DNA of 64,000 bases from Trypanosoma brucei gambiense DAL972 (lineage: Eukaryota; Euglenozoa; Kinetoplastea; Trypanosomatida; Trypanosomatidae). This document shows, one piece after another, positions 18,551 to 27,326 of the stretch. A program made the position numbers and the translations under genes. The first letter of the stretch is position 1, and every line of letters starts with the position of its first letter. The DNA lies in contig NC_026739.1 in the NCBI RefSeq assembly GCF_000210295.1, positions 654,262-718,261 of the forward strand, read 5' to 3'. The notes beneath the pieces were generated by a model that saw only the letters and a list, made by a program, of their open reading frames with translations, was not told where the DNA came from and did not search any database.

Positions 18551-19273
18551 ATGAGTAGCGACAGTTCAGACTCAGAAAAAAGGTTACTTGCATATAAAGT
18601 TATTGTTGTTGGTGATGGCGCTGTTGGTAAGACATCGCTTATCCGCCGTTACTGCGTAGCGGACTATGGCTCCAATTACAAACAAACTATCGGTCTTGAT
18701 TTCTACTCAAAAGAAGTTCTACTTCCAGGAAAGCAAGACGTGAAAATGGAAATATGGGACATTGGAGGACAACAAATTGGTGGTACAATGATTGACAACT
18801 ACATCATGGGGGCCCACGCCATTTTCTTTGTGTACGACGTAACAAACAGGGATTCCTTTAAGAATATAGAAGATTGGCATAGTTGTGTGCGCGACTCTTT
18901 GGCTAAGCATGCAAGGGAGGCAGCGGAAGAAGGTGCAGCTGCGGTGGAACCACTCATTGTGTTAGTAGGCAACAAGGCAGATCTCCCTAATCGTCAAGTG
19001 TCGGATGCGGATCACATGAAGATGGCGGAGATGCATCGGATGGAGTCATGTGTCGTGTCCGCCTGCTCAGGGGAGCGCGTCAATGCGCTCTTCACGCAGT
19101 TGGCAGCGACTCTAAGCGGCGTGCGCCTTCCTGAAGATGCGCTAAATTTGGAAGAGCGCGTCGTTGCTAATTTGCAGTTACTGCCCGAGGACTGTGTGGG
19201 GCCAGGGGTTTCTGGACCGGGTGGAGGAAGGGAATGTGGAAAAAAAAAGAAGGGTAAATGTGCAGTGATGTAG
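18551..19273 (+). CDS. RAB28: Small GTPase RAB28
   Basis: All G motifs are present: G1 GDGAVGKT (residues 21-28), switch I YKQTIGLDFY, G3 WDIGGQ (69-74, Gln74 the catalytic Gln), G4 NKAD (141-144), and G5 SACSGE. WDIGGQ...GG and YKQTIGLDF are hallmarks of RAB28 rather than other Rabs. The C-terminus ends in a lysine cluster plus CAVM, a CaaX box, as in RAB28 proteins elsewhere; most Rabs carry double-Cys tails. At 240 residues it is a little longer than the human form because of an Ala/Glu-rich insert near 118-130 and a Gly-rich tail. Published T. brucei work, from memory, links RAB28 to retromer and ESCRT function; in animals it acts at cilia. Confidence 0.93.
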   Translation: MSSDSSDSEKRLLAYKVIVVGDGAVGKTSLIRRYCVADYGSNYKQTIGLDFYSKEVLLPGKQDVKMEIWDIGGQQIGGTMIDNYIMGAHAIFFVYDVTNRDSFKNIEDWHSCVRDSLAKHAREAAEEGAAAVEPLIVLVGNKADLPNRQVSDADHMKMAEMHRMESCVVSACSGERVNALFTQLAATLSGVRLPEDALNLEERVVANLQLLPEDCVGPGVSGPGGGRECGKKKKGKCAVM

Positions 19274-19973
19274 TGGTAGCGACAAGAAAATTTCCGCTTT
19301 TACCTGTTGGTTGTCTTTTTAAAATATTCTTACTCATTGTTTGCGTTCACACATGAGAATAACTACCTTTTATTATTGTTGTTATTGTTCCTACCCACCA
19401 ATGTCACGCAGTAGGTGTTTTATGCGGGCTTGTTCCCCTTTTGCTTCTTCCCCCCTGCTTCTGTTCCTTCTTCGCACCGTATCCTCTTCCCATTTTTTCC
19501 TCTACTTTACTGGCGACGTGGAGTATGATTTGGAAGAGGTAAACTTCATGGATTCGAATTTTGTTCCGTATGGAATGCGCGTCGACTCCCTCTGTTAGCA
19601 AACTTGGGTGTGACGCGTATGTCCCAGAATGTTTTTCTTTATATTTATGCTACGACAATGGGGAATATATCTTCTTTTTAAAATATCTTATATTCCTTTG
19701 TGACGTGTATGGTACACATATATTTTTTAATAGCTTTATATACTTATTTTTGTTTCTGAAGAATTGCTCCATTCGTTCGTTGTAACACTGATCTGTCGTT
19801 GGTTTATATATCTTTGGATTTTATTAATATGTTGTTTTCGTTTACTGTCTTGACTTACATTGTTTGCACTCGGTGCGCTAGTAAAGAAGAATTACAGGTA
19901 GAGGCTATCGTAGTTGTTGGGAGATTTTTTTTTCTTTGACTTAGTAGGGATTCGTATTTCATATAACCATCAG
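19274..19973 (+). other. Intergenic between RAB28 and aldehyde dehydrogenase
   Basis: Pyrimidine-rich throughout. The short open frames here (e.g. from 19341) have T/C-rich codon content and no family resemblance. The tract at 19924-19936 precedes the AG used to place the dehydrogenase start. Confidence 0.5.
19923..19944 (+). promoter_or_regulatory. Predicted trans-splice acceptor, aldehyde dehydrogenase mRNA
   Basis: T-run and TTTGACTTAG; excludes upstream non-ATG frame extension and supports ATG 19974. Confidence 0.6.
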
Positions 19974-21605
19974 ATGCCAGCAGGTGTTCCGGAGAATACC
20001 TCGTTAGAAAACATACCGGTCATTGTTTCAAAATGTCGCGAGGCGTTCAACGATGACGCTAATAGGGATTTGAAGAAGCGGAAGCAGGTGTTAAGGTCTT
20101 TACTCAACCTTGTTGAAGAAAACACTGATGAATTTTGCAAAGCAATACACCGGGACCGCCGTCGCCACCGCGACGAAACGGTAGTAATGGAGATATTACC
20201 GTTACGTAACGAGGTGTGGCATTTAATTGAGCACATGGACGAGTACGTTAAACCAGTTAAACCAACTATGGAGGGCGCCGCTGCTTTGGATGACTGCGAA
20301 TTGCAGTACGAACCACTGGGCGTTGTGCTCGTTATCGGCACTTGGAACTACCCATTGTTGTTGATTCTCCAGCCTCTTTTGGGGGCTTTGGCCGCCGGTA
20401 ATACAGCTGTTATTAAGCCGAGTGAACTTGCCCCCGCTACAGCGGAGTTGTTAACAAAACTTTTGCCAAAGTACGTTTCTTCGGATGTTGTCGGTATTGT
20501 AAATGGCGGGGTAAGCGAAACAACAGCTGTGCTGAAGGAACGTTTTGATCATATTTTGTACACGGGTAGTGCACGTGTAGCAGAGATTGTTATGGCGGCT
20601 GCAGCAAAACATCTTACGCCAGTTACACTTGAGTTGGGAGGAAAATCACCTGTTGTCGTTGACGATACCTGTGCGGACAATATGAAGGTGGTAGCGGAGC
20701 GCATAATGTGGGGTAAAATTATCAACGCAGGTCAAACATGTATAGCGCCTGATTACGTTGTCGTCGAAAAGTCTATGGAATCCGTGCTTGTTGATGCACT
20801 TGCTGAAGCTCGAAAGGCGATGTTGGGTGACAAGTTTCTTAAAGTACTTAAGGGAGAACTTCTGGTGAAGCAGAAACAACAGTTTTTGGAAGAAAGCGAT
20901 TATCCGCGTATTGTCAATGCCAGTCATTTTCAACGTCTCATGGAATTTATGAAGGGCGGAAAAGTAGCAGTGGGTGGAGAGGCAGACGAGGCAACTCTCA
21001 CTATTGCTCCTACTATTCTCACAAACATTGACCCCACACACCCAGTGATGCAGGAGGAAATATTTGGACCTATTTTACCCGTATTAACGTATGAAAATGA
21101 AAAAGACATCCTTAAAATAATAAACAGCCGGGAGAAACCACTGTCACTTTATGTCTTTTCCAACAATAAACGATTTATTAGAGGTGTTGAGTCGCGCACA
21201 TCCTCGGGTGCCGTTGTGGTGAATGATGTTGTTGTGCATGCGGGAGCAGATGGGTTACCATTTGGTGGCGTAGGACGCAGTGGAATGGGAGCCTATCATG
21301 GCCGCTACAGCTTCGAAACCTTTTCTCATCGGCGACCTGTTATGCGACGCGGGTTCTTGTTTTCATCTATCGACACCGTCCGGTTTCCCCCTTATACTAC
21401 TGCAAAGTCTCGTGTTCTTAACAGTTTGCTGAAGCCATCGGCGGAAGTTGCAGGGGCTGTTGGGCGATCAGTTTGGGGTGTGGCAGCGCTGGCCAGAGTT
21501 GTTGAAGTTGGCTACCATTATATGCGTTTTTTAATGGCAGGTGAAACCACGCCTGCACCATCGTCATCAGAGCCTTTTTCTAAAAGTCCGAGGAGCAATG
21601 AATGA
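19974..21605 (+). CDS. Aldehyde dehydrogenase, class 3 / fatty aldehyde dehydrogenase type
   Basis: The protein should oxidise aliphatic aldehydes to acids with NAD(P)+. The class-3 arrangement is evident: GVVLVIGTWNYPLLL, the cofactor-binding VIKPSELAPATAELL, catalytic Glu220 in TLELGGKSPVVV, and the nucleophile Cys256 in NAGQTCIAPDYVV. EEIFGPILPVL and LPFGGVGRSGMGAYHG follow near the C-terminus. The 543 residues exceed the usual ~480. The extra ~90 C-terminal residues include a weakly hydrophobic helix (VWGVAALARVVEVGYHYMRFLM), which could be a membrane tail as in microsomal fatty aldehyde dehydrogenase; this is tentative. The start is ATG 19974, 30 bases after an AG at 19943-19944 that ends a T-rich tract. 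With the upstream desaturase it may serve sphingolipid aldehyde turnover (inference). Confidence 0.9.
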   Translation: MPAGVPENTSLENIPVIVSKCREAFNDDANRDLKKRKQVLRSLLNLVEENTDEFCKAIHRDRRRHRDETVVMEILPLRNEVWHLIEHMDEYVKPVKPTMEGAAALDDCELQYEPLGVVLVIGTWNYPLLLILQPLLGALAAGNTAVIKPSELAPATAELLTKLLPKYVSSDVVGIVNGGVSETTAVLKERFDHILYTGSARVAEIVMAAAAKHLTPVTLELGGKSPVVVDDTCADNMKVVAERIMWGKIINAGQTCIAPDYVVVEKSMESVLVDALAEARKAMLGDKFLKVLKGELLVKQKQQFLEESDYPRIVNASHFQRLMEFMKGGKVAVGGEADEATLTIAPTILTNIDPTHPVMQEEIFGPILPVLTYENEKDILKIINSREKPLSLYVFSNNKRFIRGVESRTSSGAVVVNDVVVHAGADGLPFGGVGRSGMGAYHGRYSFETFSHRRPVMRRGFLFSSIDTVRFPPYTTAKSRVLNSLLKPSAEVAGAVGRSVWGVAALARVVEVGYHYMRFLMAGETTPAPSSSEPFSKSPRSNE

Positions 21606-22059
21606 GGTTGGAGGAGTGTCAGCATAATAATAATTTACATGAGAGACGAAACTATATATATATATATATATATATTACGAAATAACTCTTTGTCGCCATA
21701 ATTAGCGCGACGACGTTCTTTCATTTTTTAGTCAATGCTTCCGACTGTTTTGATACAGTTTACTTTAATCAATATATATCTTTTTTCGCTTTTTCCACAA
21801 ATGTGTGTGTGCGCCTTAGAGAATTACCCATCCGCTAAGCAAAATTAACTGTGAGTATATGCCACCGTGTCAGACGAGGTTGAAACAAACCAACGATGTG
21901 AATCATTTGATCTTTCTTCACTGTGCCTGTCCTTTTTCTTGTTAAAAAAAAACTGATAAAATTCCTCTTGCCTATGTATGTTTCGCCCTTTCACTAAAAA
22001 AAGAAGAAAAACTTCAAAGAATATATTCGTAACGGCGTGGATTACTTTGTTTGAAATAG
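21606..22059 (+). other. Intergenic with TA microsatellite
   Basis: (TA)n at 21653-21674, then AT-rich sequence. The pyrimidine signal before the next gene is weak (~21966-21995). Nothing gene-like. Confidence 0.45.
21653..21674. repeat. (TA)n microsatellite
   Basis: Eleven units in the aldehyde dehydrogenase 3' UTR. Confidence 0.95.
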
Positions 22060-22770
22060 ATGAAAGGCTTGGAAGAGTGGCTTGCATCGTCCACATCATC
22101 ATCTTCCACAACTGACACGACGAGTAGGGATGTACCAGAAAGTGATAAGGTGCACAAGAAAACAGTGCAAACTAGTGTGAAGGATCGTCAGGACGAGTTG
22201 CGATCCCGTATGCGCAATCTTCTTGGGGAAAGCGCTGTGAGCAGCCTTGTCATTGAGGAACCGACGAAAGTGGCGATGACGACAAGTCCTACTGCTGTAT
22301 CGAACTCGTCGATGAGCACCGACACCGACAGTACAGCGGTTTCTCCCGCCCGTGTGAAAGGCGTTTCCCCCCAAACCAAAGCCAATGGCAACAGTAATGG
22401 CGATGGCAGCACAGCCATCAGAGGTCAGTCAAATGATAAGCAACTCGAGGCACCCACTGAGGTACAGTACCGGGCTGTAGAAGTGATGGTGGTTGATCGA
22501 GGTACACAAACAACCACGACGGTGGGTTGTCAAACAGATCCTGAGCCTTCACAATCTCCTGTGGGAGGCGCCATGCCGTTTCATCGCGGTTTTTGCCCTC
22601 GTTGCACTTGTTGTTGTCGTGGTGTCGTTCGGGACTACCCGTGGCGAAACGCGCGTGAAGAGGAAGATCGTCCCTCACGGTTTCAAGAAGAACTGGAAAC
22701 TATACAAAAATCCATAGATATGATGATTGCACGATATAATTTACCACCACCACCGATGCCGCGGTATTGA
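22060..22770 (+). CDS. Hypothetical protein with LC8-type TQT motifs and a cysteine cluster
   Basis: I do not recognise a family for these 236 residues. The protein is mostly polar and likely disordered. Visible features are a Ser/Thr-rich N-terminus, a short charged helix (KDRQDELRSRMRNLLGE, ~41-57), and three TQT-like sites: TVQTS at 35-39, GTQTT at 148-152 and VGCQTD at 155-160. The last two are 8 residues apart, as in tandem dynein-light-chain LC8 ligands. A cysteine cluster (CPRCTCCCRG, ~184-193) could bind metal or be lipidated. A terminal helix (EELETIQKSIDMMIARY) and a proline-rich end (PPPPMPRY) follow. An LC8 partner or cytoskeletal scaffold is a fair inference only. The ATG at 22060 is the first of the frame. 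Confidence 0.75.
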   Translation: MKGLEEWLASSTSSSSTTDTTSRDVPESDKVHKKTVQTSVKDRQDELRSRMRNLLGESAVSSLVIEEPTKVAMTTSPTAVSNSSMSTDTDSTAVSPARVKGVSPQTKANGNSNGDGSTAIRGQSNDKQLEAPTEVQYRAVEVMVVDRGTQTTTTVGCQTDPEPSQSPVGGAMPFHRGFCPRCTCCCRGVVRDYPWRNAREEEDRPSRFQEELETIQKSIDMMIARYNLPPPPMPRY

Positions 22771-23159
22771 TGCACTGCAAGGAGTTGGTATTCTTCCAGT
22801 TTTTGTCACTTCAGTTATTACACCTAATTTTACTTCTCAGTAAGGTGCCCATTTTCTTTTAGATTTGAGTATTCATATATGTGGTGATTTGCTTTTGTAG
22901 GCGAGTTTCTTTCCGTTGGCCCACTTTCCATTCGTATTTCGGTTTACTGATGCTAATTTCTTCCCTCCTTTTTGTTCGTATATTTTCTTTGCTGGTTCTT
23001 GACTGTTGTTACAGAGTTCATTTTTCTTTTTTTTCTTCCATGTTCACTTATATTTCTGCATGTGCGTCGGTATATTTGCATAATTTTGTTATTTAGGTTT
23101 TTTTTAGTACAAACTTGTAGTATAATTTGTCCCCGTGTCGGTTTCTTTTGTTCATTGTC
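22771..23159 (+). other. Short T-rich intergenic region
   Basis: T/C-rich frames only. Likely acceptors for the next gene are at AG 23106-23107 or 23119-23120. Confidence 0.5.
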
Positions 23160-24173
23160 ATGGACTCCATGGAGGAATTTTATAACAACCCCTTCAAGAA
23201 TAACAGTGAGGTTGACGACATTTGCTTTGCCCCTTTCTTCTCACAAATGTCGGAGTCCATTACTGAACCGACGCCGGTGCAGACATGTGTGACAACACCT
23301 TGCGCTGACGCACAAGCAAGGGCGCCCTCGTGTCAAGAAGCCTCAGAAACTGAGAGTTACAGCCAAACCTCCACGCAGAGGCTTCAGCATAAACTAAATG
23401 AAACCATGCGTGCAAGCACGGCCGCGTGTGATATGTACACGAACCACATTGAAACACAGCGGCAGGAGATTGACCGGTTGGATGAGGAGAATAATGAACT
23501 GCAAATGAAGGTGGCATGGCTCGAATCACAAATGCGTGCCATTGGTCTCGAAAAAGACTGTGCTGCCATGGCGTACAAGCGGGAAGTGGAGAAGAACGCG
23601 GCATTAGAGGCTAAAATCACATCACTGAAGAGGGAGTTGAGCTCCATGGAAGAGCGCGCCCGTCAACTGGCAGCAACATATAGCAGAGGTGTGCCACAAT
23701 CAACATATGACGTGTCACCTTACCAAAACGCACCACCTCATGAGCACCAACCAAATAAACAACAGCACACACAACAGCAACTGCAGCAACAGCAATTGCA
23801 TTCAAGCCATCATCAGGAAACACCGCGTATGCAGACACAAAGGCCACCGAGTCAACCGCGTCAGCCGCCGTCTTTAAGTCCATCTTCTCGAGGTGTTGTT
23901 GAGGATGTGAGGGGTGGCATTGGCGCTTACCCCGGGCAGCGGAAAAACGAACAACTGGTGATTGCTGTTAAAGATTTAGAGAGCAACCTGCAGCGCGCTT
24001 GCCAGCGAAAGGATGAGTTGGAAAATCATTTGAGACGAGTGGAGACAACACGCATCCGCTCAGGAGCTGAAAGGGCAAAGAAAATTGCGTTGGAGAGGGA
24101 ACTTGCGGATGTGCAGAAGCAAGTGAGTGATATCCGAATGAAACTGCGCTCCTTGTCAGCACTTGAGCGTTAA
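23160..24173 (+). CDS. Hypothetical coiled-coil protein with N-terminal NPF motif and Gln/His-rich linker
   Basis: Start chosen at ATG 23160, after T-rich sequence and AGs at 23106-23107 and 23119-23120; no upstream in-frame ATG exists. Of 337 residues, ~1-60 are polar and contain an NPF tripeptide at 10-12, a classical EH-domain ligand. Residues ~75-180 form a long coiled coil (IETQRQEIDRLDEENNELQM and onward). Residues ~185-255 are rich in Gln, His and Pro, encoded partly by CAA/CAG runs. A second coiled coil fills ~265-337 (KDELENHLRRVETTRIRSG and onward). There is no enzyme motif, membrane span or signal peptide. A structural or scaffold protein is likely; whether it works in endocytosis (NPF) or the cytoskeleton (coils) cannot be decided here. 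Confidence 0.8.
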   Translation: MDSMEEFYNNPFKNNSEVDDICFAPFFSQMSESITEPTPVQTCVTTPCADAQARAPSCQEASETESYSQTSTQRLQHKLNETMRASTAACDMYTNHIETQRQEIDRLDEENNELQMKVAWLESQMRAIGLEKDCAAMAYKREVEKNAALEAKITSLKRELSSMEERARQLAATYSRGVPQSTYDVSPYQNAPPHEHQPNKQQHTQQQLQQQQLHSSHHQETPRMQTQRPPSQPRQPPSLSPSSRGVVEDVRGGIGAYPGQRKNEQLVIAVKDLESNLQRACQRKDELENHLRRVETTRIRSGAERAKKIALERELADVQKQVSDIRMKLRSLSALER

Positions 24174-24649
24174 CCTCAATCACATAAACTGTCCCACTTA
24201 TAATAGAGGGGTAAAGGGCTGGAAAAAAAAGAGTATTGTATGTGTTGTGTTCCTCACCGCTTATAGTTTTGGATTTGGGGTTGGAATGTACCGTTATATG
24301 ACACGGTACAATACCTAAAGCTCCCTCTATGTGCTTTTAATTTTCCTTTTCCTCCCTTTCAAATCTTTTTTTGTGGTTATGTGGTCTCTAAGTTTTATGG
24401 AGACGGTGTCTCAATTGCGTCTGTAGAAAAATAGACGTCGCAAAAACAAAGGGTCCGTAATTGTTAAGGGATTTTTTAGGTGTTGTTGTTGAAGAAGTAA
24501 AGGAGCGAGTTTGTTCCAGCTGTTTTTCTTTTGTTTTTCGTTTTCCACCTGATATACTTTCTATCGAGGTGTATGATGTTACTTGCGTTTTCGAAGTGGT
24601 GTGACCGAATCGAACATAAACCAAAACAAGGAGGATGAATAGAAAGAAC

Positions 24650-24690
<41 letters not shown>

Positions 24691-25590
24691 CTTTCGTGTA
24701 AGTAAAACAAACGGCACTTCTCTCTCTCTCTTTTTTTTTTTGGATCAACCTGTAATAGAGTAACTTTCTTGTTGTTATTCTTGGTATGTCACTATTGTGC
24801 GTTTATGAGATGATTACAGCCACCATTTTCTTTCAACAAGTCCGTTTGAATGTACATCTGGTGGTGCCGCGACTCTCCTTCCTTCTCATTTATTTTCCTT
24901 CTTTTTTTTTCTTTCAATCGACTGATTTTTTTTTTGTGTGTGTGAGATGACGTTGTGTGAACTGTTCATATGTAATATTTCCCTAATGTGTTTTCTTTTT
25001 TCTTTAGTTTATTTTGTTTCTTCCTTTTCGGCACATTTTATACGATTTTCCGGTTCACTGCTGCAAGTTCGTTCATACGGACGCGAGCAAAAAGAGGGGG
25101 AGAAGGGACAGAGAAAAGGGGGAAAGTAGTAAAGAGTTTTTGCAGCATTTGTTTTGAAGTGTTCAATTACATTACTCGAATATCACACTTAAATAGTATG
25201 AGAAAGGTGAGTTCTAACTTTCCACCTATTATTTGTTTTACTCTCCCCCGGTTCTGATTTGTTTTTGTTTGGTACTTCATATTTGAAGTCGCTCTGACTT
25301 TAAACATTCTTCAATTAGCCCCTTTCTCTCTTTCCTCTTTCTTTTTTTTTTTGTGACCGTGCTCAGCAAAAAAAAAAACGTTCACTCCTTCTTTGATTTT
25401 GCTCCTGAATACTTTCCGTTACCGTGATATCCCATAACTTTTTCCTTTTCTGTTTATACTTTATGATTCACCTTTGTTTTTGTTGTTATTTTAAAGGCAA
25501 AGCCGCTTAAATATTCAGAAAGAGTATGAAAAAGTGGTGGAAAATAAACACAGCATCGCTTTAGTCCTTTTTTTTTTACTTGCATGTAAT
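24174..25590 (+). other. Intergenic, 1.4 kb, with the longest TA microsatellite
   Basis: (TA)17 at 24654-24688, a CT run near 24720-24733, and T and A runs around 25343-25380. No credible frame. The 3' end carries candidate acceptors for the small membrane protein (AG 25497-25498) and two minimal upstream ATG frames (25526, 25584). Confidence 0.5.
24654..24688. repeat. (TA)17 microsatellite
   Basis: Longest dinucleotide run in the window. Confidence 0.95.
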
Positions 25591-26142
25591 ATGCCCGTTA
25601 CTTCTTTCAATAACCGTCATTCTATAGTTGATGAAGCCACTGCTGCTTTCATGCTTTGCGCAACTGAAGTAAAGCGCATGTGGGGGGAACAGTCTTTTAT
25701 TGCCAAACTTTGTGCAATATTGATGAAACATTGGAGGACACGACGCTGCATGTTATTTTTAGTTGCATGGATCGCTTTCATGGGATGTTGTTACGGTTTG
25801 CGTAGCCGCTTGAAACGTTTGTTGCTCTTTTCTACAGATCAGACGGATGAAGAAAAGGATTTTCCCGAGGAGGGCACCATCTCTGAGGGTAGTTGTAGCG
25901 TTTGCGAGAATCAATGCATTGAGGTGGGTGAAAATAGTTTCAGTGACGTGCTTTACGGTAGCGAATGGCCCAGATTTGAAGGGGCAATCCCAAATGAAAA
26001 AGTTAAATCCCTCCTTGGTGATGACTTCGACCCGACAGATCAATTTGACGCGACGTTTAACCATTTTTTGGCTTCTCAATCTGGAAGGTGCGATGGTGAT
26101 GATACTGAGGAATGTGGTTCTAAAAGGGAAAGTGGAGAGTGA
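25591..26142 (+). CDS. Small single-pass membrane protein, unknown function
   Basis: The frame encodes 183 residues from ATG 25591. A membrane segment lies at ~53-72 (MLFLVAWIAFMGCCYGL), preceded by a basic stretch (KHWRTRRC) and followed by Arg/Lys (RSRLKRLLLF). The C-terminal ~100 residues are acidic with a CSVCENQC pair of CxxC-like cysteines (~102-109). Positive charges on both sides make topology uncertain. The start is doubtful. An ATG-TAA minimal frame lies at 25584-25589, just upstream. The T-run at 25568-25580 would place a splice acceptor downstream of 25591, in which case the Met at 25651 would be used. An acceptor near 25497 would leave the listed start behind two tiny upstream frames. 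No family recognised. Confidence 0.6.
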   Translation: MPVTSFNNRHSIVDEATAAFMLCATEVKRMWGEQSFIAKLCAILMKHWRTRRCMLFLVAWIAFMGCCYGLRSRLKRLLLFSTDQTDEEKDFPEEGTISEGSCSVCENQCIEVGENSFSDVLYGSEWPRFEGAIPNEKVKSLLGDDFDPTDQFDATFNHFLASQSGRCDGDDTEECGSKRESGE

Positions 26143-27326
26143 CTGAAATTTTATTTGTGTGAATACAAGTGCATTACACTTACATGTATGAACGTGTGCA
26201 GAGTATATAATGAAGGAGAAGTGGTTTTCATATCACCTGGTGATAATCAATTACTTGAGTGTTTATATAATGCCTTGGTTTATGGGTGTGATTTTGTGCC
26301 CATTGATGCCACTAGGAAAGGACAAGCAATCAAAAACAAAAAGATATTGTCTTCACCAGTCAGCTGAAGTCGCCCTCTTATTACGTTCTTGGTTATTCTC
26401 TTTTTTTGTCAAGAATATCTCCTGTTTTTATCATTCCAACCTGACGCCTGCAAAATAGCGCCACGATTTAGTCGGCATTTAAAAAAAAATTCTCAGACAA
26501 AAATAACAAAATAAAAAAATCCCTTACACTTCGTTATGCAGTTTCTGTATCTTTATTGTACTGGATCGATCGTTAATATGAGTTTTGTAAGTTATTCATT
26601 TTTTTTTTCTCTTCACCTTGCTCTTCTTCATGCTTTTTACACATGTGATTACTCACAAAGGCGTCTAAAGCCGCTTAAACATTAACGAGTTTTAGGTGGT
26701 GTGAATAGTGTTGCTTACAGCTGTGTAAATATTTATAGGGGAAAATATTTGTTACTTCCATCTGTATTCACGAACACACAGGCAGGTCCAAACGTACAAT
26801 TATCCGCATTCAGCTAATTTCCTCTTGCTCTCTACCAAGGCGTACGTTTATTAACTTCTACACCACTTTTCAGGTGGGCGTCAGGGAGGGAAGGTATTAA
26901 CAGAAAGGAGGGAAGAAAAGAAAGATTATTTAAACAGAAGTAGAGTGGTGAAGTTATTGAAGAACTTGAGGAACATAAGAGGTAACGCAGAAAAGAAAAA
27001 AAAAGGGATCGAAGCGAAGAAACAAAAGTAAGGAGAGACAAATTAAAAAAAGAAAGAGGCCAAAATAGCGCAACGACATACAAGGGAGAAGTAAAAGCCG
27101 AACAAAAGTATCTTCTTCTCTCCTACAAAGGGTGGTTAAAGCAATTTAAAAAAACAAGAAGGGTAATTTGCGTTCTGAACGAAATAGGAACAAGAAAGCT
27201 TGCGAGGTACAGAAAGCAAAAGGAAGGTGGAAATTGAAGGCGAGACGAGGACAAAGACAAGGGTAGGTGGGGAACGGAAGGTGTGTGGAAGTTCAGTACC
27301 TAATTACAGTGGGAAAAGTCCCGACC
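26143..27326 (+). other. Intergenic, 1.2 kb, with purine-rich leader of the TOG gene
   Basis: The first ~225 bases stay open in frame with the preceding gene after its TGA (see findings). From ~26880 to 27326 the + strand is unusually A/G-rich. A pyrimidine patch (27111-27124) and AG 27129-27130 likely define the TOG mRNA 5' end; no ATG lies between there and 27327. Confidence 0.5.

Noticed and set aside
26210..26458. 82-codon frame downstream of the small membrane protein
   Set aside because: It starts at an ATG, but there is no pyrimidine-tract acceptor in front of it and no domain; it overlaps the possible readthrough extension in another frame.
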